Shown: positions 1-10,434, counted from the first letter of the stretch. The stretch is 64,000 nt of DNA from Coprobacter fastidiosus (GCF_030296935.1 NZ_AP028032.1:1798001-1862000); one strand, 5' to 3'. Notes: a model not told the origin generated them from the sequence alone. A program made the numbers and translations.

Positions 1-2
1 TT

Positions 3-2093
<2,091 letters not shown>

Positions 2094-2110
2094 CAAGAGT
2101 ATAATTCCCA

Positions 2111-2154
2111 TAACAAAAGGCTGTTTTGTTGAATTACAAAACAGCCTTTTGTTA
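2111..2154. terminator. Bidirectional intrinsic terminator
   Basis: Perfect 19-bp inverted repeat (arms 2111-2129 and 2136-2154) with loop TGAATT, and A/T tracts on both sides. It lies between the convergent GH97 gene and the DUF6048 gene and can end both transcripts. Confidence 0.85.
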
Positions 2155-2160
2155 TAAATC

Positions 2161-2916
2161 TTATTTTTTAACCGACGCATCTGTTTTATTATCGGCCACC
2201 TTTCTTCTCAAAGGGAATTTATAGTAAATCGAATACGTTATCCCCAAAACAGAACCTTTATTCCCATAACCGGGGATAAACCACGGAGTAGAAAAGTCAT
2301 TACTTTTTGCCTTTATCAGCCATTTATAACGGACAGTCCACCCCATCATCAAATCCTTATACAAACGAACACGAATACCGCCTAACGCCTCGATCCATTG
2401 TGCTTTAGATTTTTGTCCGGTAATACTCTCACTATAAGAAGTTCCCCAATAGGGAGATTCTAATGTTATATTCGTTATATCATACTTGAAAGCAGAAAAA
2501 CCATACCGCAATCCTACGAAAAAAGTTCCAGGACCGTCATTATTATAATGAAAATTATAATTTATACCGATACGGTTATAAAGCGCAGGCTTACCGACAT
2601 AAGTAAAATTCATTTCTTCAGGTCTGTTATCGGCACGCCCTATCCCAATCTCCCAAGTAGGTAAAAAGCGATTATACATATTCAACTCCAAACTCGCTTC
2701 ATAATTTCCATACTTCTGCCCGAACAAATTCGCTACAGGATTATACAAATCAACGCCCAAAATAAGTCCGTTCAATAATGGGAATTTATATTTAGATTCC
2801 TTCTTTTCCTCTTTTTTCTGAGGAACTGAATTTGTCGACTGTCGTTGCTGAGCGAATGTTGCAGAAACGATCAACAAAAAAATGACCGATAGCAAGTTAT
2901 TCCGCTTCTTCAACAT
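2161..2916 (-). CDS. DUF6048 family protein, probable outer-membrane beta-barrel
   Basis: 251 residues. A signal peptide ends near SATFAQ (about residue 22), followed by a Lys/Glu/Pro/Gln-rich linker (24-42). The rest alternates aromatic and polar residues as in a small outer-membrane barrel (for example RIGINYNFHYNN, FFVGLRYGFSAF, WTVRYKWLIKA). The family resemblance is to DUF6048, which is restricted to Bacteroidota and has no assigned function. Its start overlaps the end of the DUF6452 lipoprotein gene by 20 bp, indicating translational coupling and a shared envelope role. It is the last gene of the leftward operon that begins at 5465. Confidence 0.8.
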   Translation of the reverse strand: MLKKRNNLLSVIFLLIVSATFAQQRQSTNSVPQKKEEKKESKYKFPLLNGLILGVDLYNPVANLFGQKYGNYEASLELNMYNRFLPTWEIGIGRADNRPEEMNFTYVGKPALYNRIGINYNFHYNNDGPGTFFVGLRYGFSAFKYDITNITLESPYWGTSYSESITGQKSKAQWIEALGGIRVRLYKDLMMGWTVRYKWLIKAKSNDFSTPWFIPGYGNKGSVLGITYSIYYKFPLRRKVADNKTDASVKK

Positions 2917-3400
2917 GATAGAAAAGTTTTACATTCTCAATATTCAGGTTATCGATCTCCTTAGTCAATAATGTCGCTGAGACAAGTTGATGAGTCGTAT
3001 ATCTAAAATCATCGATCACATAATTAAACATTGCACCACATTCGGCCGATTCAAATTTCACATACGAATGATATACAAATGTCAACGTATCGAATTTGTA
3101 TCTGGGATTCAGGTTTTCCTGGTCATAGCGCAAAACATATTTTGTCGTATCTACACCATCTCTCAATGGCGCCATGAATTGATTTACCGAGGCTGTATCC
3201 AAAAGCAAAGAATCATTTATCTGACCTATTCCCCATACCGTCAGCGAGTCTATCGCAACTCGTTGAGTCGTATCGGCATCGGAATAAAAAGCTATCAACG
3301 GGATACTGCTACGATTTTCCATACAGCCATCGTCTCCACATGATACAAATCCTATTCCCAGCAAAAAAACTACTAAAATAATATCTAATATTTTCCCCAT
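2897..3400 (-). CDS. DUF6452 family lipoprotein
   Basis: 167 residues with a lipoprotein signal peptide: hydrophobic segment ILDIILVVFLLGIGFVSC with the lipidated Cys at about residue 21, then GDDGC. The mature part resembles the DUF6452 family, usually found beside DUF6048 in Bacteroidales; neither has a known function. The start overlaps the 3' end of the nitroreductase gene by 16 bp and its end overlaps DUF6048 by 20 bp, so all three are probably co-translated. Confidence 0.8.
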   Translation of the reverse strand: MGKILDIILVVFLLGIGFVSCGDDGCMENRSSIPLIAFYSDADTTQRVAIDSLTVWGIGQINDSLLLDTASVNQFMAPLRDGVDTTKYVLRYDQENLNPRYKFDTLTFVYHSYVKFESAECGAMFNYVIDDFRYTTHQLVSATLLTKEIDNLNIENVKLFYHVEEAE

Positions 3401-3939
3401 TTTACAATTTCATTAAACGCTTTTCGTTTTTTCGGTGTAGAGGCGAATACATCGGGATTTTCGGGATAACCGATCGGTATTAAAACCAGAGGTTTGATAT
3501 CCTCAGGAAGGTTCAAGATTTCAGCACATAACTTCGTATCGAAATTGCACACCCAGCATGTGCCTAACTCCTGTTCCGTTGCTGCTAAACAAAGATGCTC
3601 GACTGCAATCGCAACATCCACATCACAAAAATCTTTCATATCGCTTTTCCGCTTCCATGATTGTCGGTGATCTCCACATGCAACAATATAAACCGGAGCT
3701 TGAGTAAACCAGTCTCGGTCATAACACTGTTGTAATTTTTTCCGGTCTTTCTCATCCTGAATTACAATAAAAAGCCAAGGCTGAAAATTTACTGCCGAAG
3801 GAGCTAATCGAACGGCTTCTAATATATATTCAAGCTTTTCCGATTCTACAGCACGAGATGTATATGCCCGGACAGAACATCGCAGACGCGCTAAAGTCAG
3901 CAAATCGAAACCTTCATTATCACCATCGGTCTTTTTCAT
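3385..3939 (-). CDS. Nitroreductase family protein (FMN-dependent)
   Basis: 184 residues, the usual length for small flavin reductases of this family. The N-terminal RCSVRAYTSRAV is the conserved Arg-Ser-x-Arg FMN phosphate-binding region. APSAVNFQPWLFIVI (about 48-62) matches the APSxxNxQPW motif, and LNLPEDIKPLVLIPIGYP is the usual C-terminal segment. It should use NAD(P)H to reduce nitro compounds or quinones in the cytoplasm; the natural substrate cannot be told. It lies 24 bp downstream of the GT2 gene in the same operon. Confidence 0.9.
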   Translation of the reverse strand: MKKTDGDNEGFDLLTLARLRCSVRAYTSRAVESEKLEYILEAVRLAPSAVNFQPWLFIVIQDEKDRKKLQQCYDRDWFTQAPVYIVACGDHRQSWKRKSDMKDFCDVDVAIAVEHLCLAATEQELGTCWVCNFDTKLCAEILNLPEDIKPLVLIPIGYPENPDVFASTPKKRKAFNEIVKWGKY

Positions 3940-3963
3940 AATTTTATATCTTTAATCCGGAAA

Positions 3964-4914
3964 TTATTTTATCTCTTTTTCAATATTATATCGATTACGT
4001 TCTACTGAGTTCCGAGAAATCAATTCTCCTAAAAAACCTGCTAAAAAAAGCAAAGTTCCCAAAATCATTGCCGTAAGCGAAAGATAAAAATACGGAGAAT
4101 CTGTTACTAATCGATACGGCATATTATGATACATCGAATATAATTTATATACACCAACCGCTATTACCGAGAAAAATCCCAACACAAACATCAGACTTCC
4201 CAAAAATCCGAAAAAATGCATCGGCTTCACCGCAAACTTATTAAAAAACCAAAGGGTCAGCAAATCTAAATACCCATTTACAAAACGACTCAGACCAAAT
4301 TTCGTCACACCATACTTGCGCGCCTGATGGTGAACTACTTTTTCCCCAATCTTCGAAAAGCCTGCACTTTTTGCCAAATAGGGTATATACCGATGCATAT
4401 CACCATATACCTCGATACTTTTAACCACTTCGTTTCGATATGCTTTTAATCCACAATTAAAATCGTGCAAATATATTCCGGTAACTTTTCTTGCCGTTGC
4501 ATTGAACAACTTCGTAGGAATAGTTTTCGATAAAGGATCATAACGTTTTTTCTTCCAGCCCGATACAAGATCATAGCCATCTTCCATAACCATACGATAC
4601 AATTCCGGAATCTCATCAGGACTATCTTGCAAATCGGCATCCATAGTAATTACGACATCTCCTTCAGCTCTACCAAAACCGACATGTAAAGCCGGAGATT
4701 TTCCATAATTACGACGGAATTTAACGCCCTTGATGTGCTCGTCTTTTGCACTCAACTCCTCAATCACCTTCCACGAATTATCGGTACTTCCATCATTTAT
4801 GAATAATATCTCGTACGAAAATTTATTCGCATTCATCACCCGGGTAATCCATTCCGTCAGTTCAGGAAGAGATTCAGCTTCATTATATAATGGTATAACT
4901 AATGAAATATCCAT
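3964..4914 (-). CDS. Glycosyltransferase family 2, polyprenyl-phosphate sugar transferase-like (DPM1/GtrB type)
   Basis: 316 residues. A GT-A domain at 1-225 has the start VIPLYNEAESL and the metal-binding MDADLQD (Asp92/Asp94), then HDFNCGLKAYR. Two C-terminal membrane helices follow (about 233-257 and 275-297). This layout is that of enzymes that move a sugar from a nucleotide donor to undecaprenyl phosphate on the inner face of the cytoplasmic membrane. It is 8 bp downstream of the DUF4199 gene, a common pairing in Bacteroidales. The sugar is not predictable. Confidence 0.92.
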   Translation of the reverse strand: MDISLVIPLYNEAESLPELTEWITRVMNANKFSYEILFINDGSTDNSWKVIEELSAKDEHIKGVKFRRNYGKSPALHVGFGRAEGDVVITMDADLQDSPDEIPELYRMVMEDGYDLVSGWKKKRYDPLSKTIPTKLFNATARKVTGIYLHDFNCGLKAYRNEVVKSIEVYGDMHRYIPYLAKSAGFSKIGEKVVHHQARKYGVTKFGLSRFVNGYLDLLTLWFFNKFAVKPMHFFGFLGSLMFVLGFFSVIAVGVYKLYSMYHNMPYRLVTDSPYFYLSLTAMILGTLLFLAGFLGELISRNSVERNRYNIEKEIK

Positions 4915-4922
4915 ACTCTAAT

Positions 4923-5465
4923 TTATAAGGTTTTTATTTTCTTTTTTCGGGAAACTATCAAAGCTATAATTATAGATAACAGAGACCCGAAAAACACATT
5001 CGCCCAAATCGTCTGAAATACCATCTCAATCGGAGAAGGAGCTCCGCCTTTTGCTAAGCCGTCCCTCATCACTTGTAACATTTCCGAATCCTGAGCTTGT
5101 GTCATCTTCTCAATCAGGTCGAGTACTGCAGCCATTTGCATCTCTATGTAAGTCGGATTTATATATCTATAATAAACATATTCGGCAACTCCGCTCAACA
5201 ACGATGCAAAGAAAAACAAAAATATTCCGAACATCCACAATTGTGAGAAACGCACATTTCCTCCGTCTTGTTTTTTATAATGCCGCATAATATAATAAAG
5301 TATAAACGGAATCGCTATCAATAAAACTTCCGATACAAAATTCGCGACAAAGTTATTCAAACTAAATGTAGTCAATGCAAATTTCACAATCAAATATATT
5401 CCGAAATAAACTCCATATTCCATTGCGTAACGCGCGATCGACTTTTTAGGTGCTTCTCGTAACAT
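4923..5465 (-). CDS. DUF4199 family membrane protein
   Basis: 180 residues with four predicted membrane helices (about 16-34, 42-60, 74-95 and 148-170) and a charged loop between helices 3 and 4. The pattern and length fit DUF4199, a Bacteroidota inner-membrane family of unknown function. It is first in the leftward operon; a TAnnTTTG box lies 44 bases upstream of the start. The neighbour suggests a role near lipid-linked sugar synthesis, but this is only association. Confidence 0.85.
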   Translation of the reverse strand: MLREAPKKSIARYAMEYGVYFGIYLIVKFALTTFSLNNFVANFVSEVLLIAIPFILYYIMRHYKKQDGGNVRFSQLWMFGIFLFFFASLLSGVAEYVYYRYINPTYIEMQMAAVLDLIEKMTQAQDSEMLQVMRDGLAKGGAPSPIEMVFQTIWANVFFGSLLSIIIALIVSRKKKIKTL

Positions 5466-5508
5466 TCGTAACCTTATTTTGCTATAAAACTTATTTTATC
5501 AACAACGG

Positions 5509-5516
5509 CAAAGTTA
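5509..5516 (-). promoter_or_regulatory. Promoter -7 box for the DUF4199-GT2-nitroreductase operon
   Basis: CAAAGTTA on the plus strand reads TAACTTTG on the minus strand, matching the Bacteroidota TAnnTTTG element. The start site would be near 5503, giving a leader of about 38 bases. I see no clear -33 TTG. Confidence 0.5.
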
Positions 5517-5667
5517 TTATTTTTTATGTCATGAACTTCGATATGAGACAATAAAATGTGCAAATTAGGATTAATCAGAGAAAGATAAACAAAAAAAATA
5601 TACTGAACTAACTATTTAGTTTTTAAACGAATGAATTCTTTCTATATATTTTTTTCAGACACAGCTA

Positions 5668-5697
5668 TTGCGGAACAGAAAAAAATATCTACTTTTG
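5668..5697 (+). promoter_or_regulatory. Promoter of the SRP RNA / tRNA-Thr transcript
   Basis: TTG at 5668-5670, a 19-base spacer, then TACTTTTG at 5690-5697: the full Bacteroidota housekeeping consensus. The predicted start falls at about G5703, exactly where the outer helix of the SRP RNA begins. Confidence 0.85.
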
Positions 5698-5700
5698 CAG

Positions 5701-5799
5701 CCGGGTAAGTCCTACACGGTCAGCTCCCGGTCAATCCCCCAGGGCTTGACCGCAGCAAGGGTAGCCGGTCGTAGCGACGCGATGTAGGTCGCTTACCCA
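5701..5799 (+). ncRNA. ffs: Small bacterial signal recognition particle RNA (4.5S-type)
   Basis: The ends GGGTAAG (5703-5709) and CTTACCC (5792-5798) pair perfectly, followed inward by CCTACA/TGTAGG. The distal part holds CCCCCAGG and AGCAAGGG, corresponding to the conserved CAGG...AGCA internal loop that binds Ffh. The size of about 97 nt fits the small (Alu-less) type. The apical loop between these boxes reads GCTTGACCGC rather than the usual GGAA tetraloop. It is co-transcribed with the tRNA that begins about 4 nt after it, so RNase processing must separate them. Confidence 0.88.
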
Positions 5800-5802
5800 C
5801 TT

Positions 5803-5876
5803 GCCGATATAGCTCAGTTGGCCAGAGCACGTGATTTGTAATCTCGGGGTCGTGGGTTCGAATCCCTCTATCGGCT
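5803..5876 (+). tRNA. tRNA-Thr (anticodon TGT)
   Basis: Acceptor arms GCCGATA and TATCGGC pair fully. The D-arm is GCTC...GAGC; the anticodon loop TTTGTAA gives anticodon TGT, reading ACA. The T-loop is TTCGAAT. CCA is not encoded (the acceptor is followed by T-C-A-A). The anticodon stem and the T stem each contain one T-T mismatch in my fold. The gene directly follows the SRP RNA on the same transcript. Confidence 0.93.
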
Positions 5877-5877
5877 C

Positions 5878-5911
5878 AAAAGACAGCTTTAAAGTTGTCT
5901 TTTTTTATTTT
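5878..5911 (+). terminator. Intrinsic terminator after tRNA-Thr
   Basis: AAAAGACAGCT, loop TTAA, then AGTTGTCTTTTTTT: an 11-bp stem with one G-T pair running into a long T tract directly after the tRNA. Confidence 0.85.
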
Positions 5912-6211
5912 ACCCCCCTAATGAGCTTATCTAATTTTTTCGATAAAGAAATTTTAAAACCTGACCGGGACAAAATTCAAACGGCTTCTTGAACCACAAG
6001 CTCTTCGATCTTGCTCCATGTCTATTCAAAGGTATGTATCTATTAACTAACGTACAAATGTGCGACAAGCTCTATAACCTCTCTATAATTTCCCTTACAA
6101 ATCAATCAATAAAAACCTTTCTAAAACAGGACAAAAGAAAGATTTCCTTTCCTATTCCAATTTATCCACATAAAGCATCAAAAATTCCTATTCCAAAGCA
6201 TTCGATACAAA

Positions 6212-6219
6212 TACATTTG
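6212..6219 (+). promoter_or_regulatory. Promoter -7 box for the secreted protein at 6250
   Basis: TACATTTG fits TAnnTTTG and lies 30 bases before the start codon. No clear -33 TTG is present. The rest of the gap from 5912 to 6249 is AT-rich and I see no gene in it. Confidence 0.5.
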
Positions 6220-6249
6220 CATATCGATCATTAACTAAAATTTATATAT

Positions 6250-7497
6250 ATGAAAAAGACATTTACTACTTTTCTTGTATTCGCAGCTCTTTCATTAGGA
6301 ATTAAAGCGCAAACTACGACATGGTCTTTTGAAAATCTCTCTGATGGAACAATTACGGAAAATACACCCATAAACGGATTAGAGATTAATGCCAGTAAAG
6401 TGTGGACAGTAGAACCCAATACCAAAACTTTCGGTACTGACCAATATACTAAAAGATTAAAATCTGGTGGAGGAGATCGCTCCCTCACCTTTCCTGTAAC
6501 CGGACCGGGGACAATCGAAATAGCAGCTCTATCGAGCAGTACCAGTGAACCGGAAAGATCATTCACCATAGAAGGATATACTCTGTTCACAAAAGCTGAA
6601 GGAGATGAAAGTACAGATTACATAACTATGAATTATACCGGTCCTGCAACGACTCTTACTCTCACAACCAATGCCGGAATAAACTTTTATGCTATTAGAT
6701 ATACTCCTAACGGAGAAAAACCTGTAATAAGCAATAAATTATGGGATTTATCAACATTTTACAGTGCGACAGGAGAGTTTACAGAAACATGTATAAAAGA
6801 CGGACTGGTTATATATGTAGGTCCTACACCAGAAGGGTCTTCAAAAACATTAACCATGACTTGGGCCTCCAGTAATAAAAGTTTCAATATCGATGGAACA
6901 AAAACCAAATTAGCAGGACAATTAAAAGCCGGAGGCGATTCAAAAATCGATCCTGATACAAATATCCCGGCAAACCGCGTCATAAAATTTAAACCCACTT
7001 CGGATGGATCGATCTCCGTAGGTGCAATTACCGGAAGTACAGGACAAGACAGAAATGTTATTATCAGCAAATATAATGCAGGCACAATATCTGTATTAAC
7101 TACCGGAAACACGAATATTGTAGAAGGAGCTAACGGATTTGAGCCATTCTCAACAGATTACACATATAATGCCGGTGATGAAATTTGGATATATGCAGAT
7201 AATAATATCCAATATTGGTTTGTACGATTTACCGGAAGTGTAGATCCCGACTTTAATGGTGAATTATCAGGAATTTCGACCAATACGATAGAATTTTATC
7301 CTGAAATTGTTATCAGCAACAGAGAAATCCGAGTTACAGAACCAGTCGATATGGAAATATACGCTATATCCGGATATAAAGTTGCCGAGCAAAAAAACAC
7401 GACTGTTATAACTACTCAAAATATGGAACATGGTGCATATATCGTAAAATGTACATCGTCAAAAGGGAAAGTCGTTACAAAGAAATTTATAAAATAA
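6250..7497 (+). CDS. Secreted two-repeat beta-sandwich protein with T9SS-like C-terminal tail
   Basis: 415 residues; the signal peptide ends near IKAQ (about residue 21). Two related beta-rich repeats follow, about 24-155 (starting TTWSFENLSDG) and 158-335 (starting LWDLSTFYSATG). Each has a conserved LK-x-GG-D/G motif and a later segment with Gly-x-Ile and RxxxI that suggests a carbohydrate-binding jelly roll like those attached to pectate lyases. The last 65 or so residues (from about TNTIEFYPEIVISN to GKVVTKKFIK) have the pattern of the type A sorting domain of the type IX secretion system: a beta-sandwich ending in a basic strand. No catalytic domain is visible. It is probably an exported or surface glycan-binding protein, an inference from fold pattern only. 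Confidence 0.75.
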   Translation: MKKTFTTFLVFAALSLGIKAQTTTWSFENLSDGTITENTPINGLEINASKVWTVEPNTKTFGTDQYTKRLKSGGGDRSLTFPVTGPGTIEIAALSSSTSEPERSFTIEGYTLFTKAEGDESTDYITMNYTGPATTLTLTTNAGINFYAIRYTPNGEKPVISNKLWDLSTFYSATGEFTETCIKDGLVIYVGPTPEGSSKTLTMTWASSNKSFNIDGTKTKLAGQLKAGGDSKIDPDTNIPANRVIKFKPTSDGSISVGAITGSTGQDRNVIISKYNAGTISVLTTGNTNIVEGANGFEPFSTDYTYNAGDEIWIYADNNIQYWFVRFTGSVDPDFNGELSGISTNTIEFYPEIVISNREIRVTEPVDMEIYAISGYKVAEQKNTTVITTQNMEHGAYIVKCTSSKGKVVTKKFIK

Positions 7498-7522
7498 CGT
7501 TACAATTTGCTCAATTGCACTC

Positions 7523-7552
7523 GGGGGTATCCAAAAAAAAACGGATAGCCCC
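7523..7552 (+). terminator. Intrinsic terminator after the 6250 gene
   Basis: GGGGGTATCC at 7523-7532 pairs with GGATAGCCCC at 7543-7552 (one G-G mismatch), with an A-rich loop and TTTCTCTT following. The remaining 150 bases to the convergent regulator gene show nothing distinct. Confidence 0.7.
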
Positions 7553-7700
7553 TTTCTCTTATAGTATCAGAATCTTTTTAATGCAAAATCCAGACCAATA
7601 AAAAATAACATTCCTATAAATAAGTGAAAGCAGCACTACTTTTATGACTACTATTTTAATACGTCTAATTCATAACATAAAAGGTCATTTCACGTCTTTT

Positions 7701-10229
7701 TTATGCATGTTTCACTTTATCCTGATGTTCTGCAAATTCCAAAATTTGAGCTAAACTATATTTATATTTTTCACCCAATAAAGAGAAATATTCTTTACAG
7801 AAATTATCATACGTATTTTTTGCCAGACCTTTTTTCCCAGAATTATACAGAATATAACATTTCATAGTTAAAGCATCCTCATTTAACGAGTCATATAGAA
7901 AAATTACATCCGTAAGCTGTAACTTGGTTACATCGTTAGAATCATTTTCTTGCAAAAGTCTATTCAAGAAATCAATAGCAAGGCTCGTATAGTCACTCTT
8001 AAATTTATCTACCCAATCTATCTGCGTATGAGGGAGCAAAGGCCCTAACATTAAATAATCAAGCACTTCGGGCAATAGCCGTTCTTTTAATTCCGGATGC
8101 TCCTTGATCTTTCTCATCTGATCCAATACCCGATAATAATCACAAGACACGTCTTCTCCTAAAGTCAACTTCCAAAATCGATTATCATTATATAGTTGAA
8201 TATTCCCTATCTCAGAAAGAAGGGTTTTAAGCCGAGTAATGGAAACATTACGATTATTACGTGCCGACTTCTCTTCTTTGTCCGGCCACAAGATCACTTC
8301 TATATTTTTACTGTTTATACCCTTTCCGTCATTTTCGCTATATAATAATATAAGAAGCAGAAGATTCTTCAATATAGGAGTAAAATGTACGGTAATATCC
8401 CGTCCCTCCTTGTCTATGATATTAAATCCTCCGAGCAAGTTGATACATTGTCGAGAATTATTTTTCGTCTTATTGGTATGAGGTTGTTCGAATGCATCTG
8501 TTTCATGGAGCATATCCTGGAAACGACTTTTTCTCTTTTTTCTCCGATAGATATAAATTGCAATCAGAGACAGCAAAACAATCCCTAATCCAATATAACT
8601 TCCCCAACATATCAATTGAGCAGATTTGTCCGGAACTTCCTGCACAATATCGGACTGAGCTATCGGAGGATAATTTATCTCAAATATAGAAATATCAGAA
8701 CTTCCTGTCTTAAAATTTTTACAAAACAGCGCATACAATTTCGAATCACGTTCTGAATGAAACAATGTATAAAATGTATAATCCGATTCTATTACCGACT
8801 GGTTTATAGGGCTCGATGCCTCTTGCAAGTCTGCATGATTTAAAGAAATCTTAAACAAAGTTCCCTTTTGCCAATTGGTCAAGACATAAAAACAAGAATC
8901 TGCAGAATTATAAATCATATTTCCACAAGGTAAGAATTGCCGTTTTTCTTTGAATTGCCGAATAAGCTTCGTCTCTTTTGTTTTCAGATTTACAGAATAT
9001 AAATCATAATATATATGCGGATTCAGTTCTTGCTTGCCGGTTTTACATCCGCGTCCACCGAAAATATAAAGATGATCATCAACGATTACCGATGCAGAAG
9101 AATATCTCGGAGGAATCACAATAAGTTTATCATTTTCCCATTCCGCTTTTTCAGGGCTTATTTTGAACAAATCATTTTTATATAAATAAAAACCATATCC
9201 TCCAAAAGCAAATATAGAATGTTCTTTTTCATAAAAGGATGTAGTATGATGCCAAAAACTATGTTCCTTGACCGGAAGCGTTTCTTTACTCCAACACTCA
9301 TTCTCGAACGAAAATTCCGACACGGTACGTTCATCCAAATTATAAGAAACAAGTTTGTTTCTTACCGTATCAAAAATCAGTTGATTCGTACTTCTTGATG
9401 CTGGATACCCCCCTTTTACAAAGATGATACTATCTTTTCCCGACTTCGGATTATAACATATAACCGTTTTATGGTCAGGAACTATGTATATAAGATTTTT
9501 TTGAGGATCAAAGGCATATTGAGGATTAGTAAGTTCTGGAAATTCTTTGGAATATAAAAAATCCCATCGTGTATGATTGTCAATAATCCATTCCGGATTT
9601 ACGGCAATAGCCGGAATATCTTGGATTTCATCATAACAACAATCTACCGTATGTCGTTTAAGTTGCCAATATCGAATCAATTTATTATTGGAATGAATTT
9701 TTATATCCCGGACATTCATCGGAGGGATTTCGGCTGATGAGAAATTAGGATGCCTGCATACTCCGAAATAAAGGCTCACTTCTCTCCAATCTTTAAAAGA
9801 AAAAGGTATTGCCAGATGTATTTTGTCATAATCTAACAGCACCGAATCTTTCTTCGCAGAGAATCGAATATTCACAAAGAACCATTTATTCAATTCTATT
9901 CTATTGGTTATAGGGTATATATTATCATTTATAGAGAGTATAGGATATTGGTTATTTTTCTCATCAGCAATAAAATTGAGCGATATGACATCTTGCGTGT
10001 CACTTATTATTTTAAATACAGTACCGAAAATGAACTCATTTCTCAAACTCATATCGAATGAAAGAATAAATTCTTTATTCAGTCTAAAAGGTTTGTTGTT
10101 ATTAAGAACCAATGCCGTACGCTCCGCACCCATATATTTATGGGATTTAAAATACAATCCATAATTAGGTTCATGTGCATTAAGAAAGAACGACAAGAAT
10201 ATAAAAAATAACAATATTATTTTTCTCAT
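7701..10229 (-). CDS. Membrane-tethered transcriptional regulator: LamG-like and Kelch ectodomain, one TM helix, SARP-like winged helix
   Basis: 842 residues from the Met at 10229; the frame runs 19 codons further upstream, but only 10229 gives a clean signal peptide (MRKIILLFFIFLSFFLNA), and the upstream codons overlap a repeat motif. Numbered from the upstream start: a concanavalin/LamG-like sandwich at 40-210, Kelch-type propeller blades at about 240-540 (FAFGGYGFYLY, LYIFGGRGCKTGK), one membrane helix at 558-580 followed by a basic stop-transfer, then a cytoplasmic OmpR/SARP-type winged helix at 614-705 (LLGGFNIIDKEGRD, LWPDKEEKSARNNRNVSITRL) and a helical TPR/BTAD-like tail at 715-855. 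This is a one-component sensor with a periplasmic ligand domain joined directly to a DNA-binding domain. Similar Kelch-type membrane regulators occur in Bacteroidota but their ligands are unknown to me. It lies between two secreted-protein genes that may be its targets. Confidence 0.82.
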   Translation of the reverse strand: MRKIILLFFIFLSFFLNAHEPNYGLYFKSHKYMGAERTALVLNNNKPFRLNKEFILSFDMSLRNEFIFGTVFKIISDTQDVISLNFIADEKNNQYPILSINDNIYPITNRIELNKWFFVNIRFSAKKDSVLLDYDKIHLAIPFSFKDWREVSLYFGVCRHPNFSSAEIPPMNVRDIKIHSNNKLIRYWQLKRHTVDCCYDEIQDIPAIAVNPEWIIDNHTRWDFLYSKEFPELTNPQYAFDPQKNLIYIVPDHKTVICYNPKSGKDSIIFVKGGYPASRSTNQLIFDTVRNKLVSYNLDERTVSEFSFENECWSKETLPVKEHSFWHHTTSFYEKEHSIFAFGGYGFYLYKNDLFKISPEKAEWENDKLIVIPPRYSSASVIVDDHLYIFGGRGCKTGKQELNPHIYYDLYSVNLKTKETKLIRQFKEKRQFLPCGNMIYNSADSCFYVLTNWQKGTLFKISLNHADLQEASSPINQSVIESDYTFYTLFHSERDSKLYALFCKNFKTGSSDISIFEINYPPIAQSDIVQEVPDKSAQLICWGSYIGLGIVLLSLIAIYIYRRKKRKSRFQDMLHETDAFEQPHTNKTKNNSRQCINLLGGFNIIDKEGRDITVHFTPILKNLLLLILLYSENDGKGINSKNIEVILWPDKEEKSARNNRNVSITRLKTLLSEIGNIQLYNDNRFWKLTLGEDVSCDYYRVLDQMRKIKEHPELKERLLPEVLDYLMLGPLLPHTQIDWVDKFKSDYTSLAIDFLNRLLQENDSNDVTKLQLTDVIFLYDSLNEDALTMKCYILYNSGKKGLAKNTYDNFCKEYFSLLGEKYKYSLAQILEFAEHQDKVKHA

Positions 10230-10270
10230 GGTTAAAATGTATTTAATACAAATTCTTTTATTCTGTTCAT

Positions 10271-10281
10271 GAACGTTTATT
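10271..10281. promoter_or_regulatory. Candidate operator half-site
   Basis: GAACGTTTATT, an exact 11-base copy of half of the palindrome at 10339-10358, about 40 bases upstream of the regulator start. It also overlaps the small palindrome GTTCATGAAC. Confidence 0.4.
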
Positions 10282-10338
10282 ATCAATAAAATAAAATCAA
10301 TGTGACGATCATATTTCTACATTTCAGCAAATCACTTT

Positions 10339-10358
10339 AAATAAACGTTCGTTTATTT
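10339..10358. promoter_or_regulatory. Candidate operator palindrome 1
   Basis: AAATAAACG-TT-CGTTTATTT, a perfect 9-bp inverted repeat with a 2-bp centre. The spacing is too tight for a strong hairpin with an open loop and there is no T tract, so a protein-binding site is more likely than a terminator. It sits about 110 bases upstream of the regulator start. Confidence 0.55.
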
Positions 10359-10365
10359 GGATTCA

Positions 10366-10382
10366 TTTTTCCGGAAAATTTT
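10366..10382. repeat. Repeat of TTTTTCCGGAAAATTT (copy 1)
   Basis: The 12-bp palindrome TTTTCCGGAAAA inside a 16-base block repeated exactly at 10482-10497. Both copies lie next to an AAATAAACG palindrome, so the two elements form a duplicated composite site. Confidence 0.5.
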
Positions 10383-10434
10383 AATTTTTTTTTCTTACCT
10401 TAAAGTGCTGAGGATAAAAATATTTTTAGCAAGA

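Noticed and set aside
5989-6234. 81-codon rightward open frame between tRNA-Thr and the 6250 gene
   Set aside because: Composition is that of AT-rich non-coding DNA (runs of Ile, Lys, Pro, His without a fold) and it contains the promoter box of the next gene.
7701-10286. Upstream start of the regulator at 10286
   Set aside because: The extra 19 residues are polar and would bury the signal peptide; they also overlap a candidate operator half-site.
10339-10358. Palindrome as an intrinsic terminator of the esterase gene
   Set aside because: The centre is only 2 bp, no T tract follows in either direction, and it is over 230 bases from the esterase stop.
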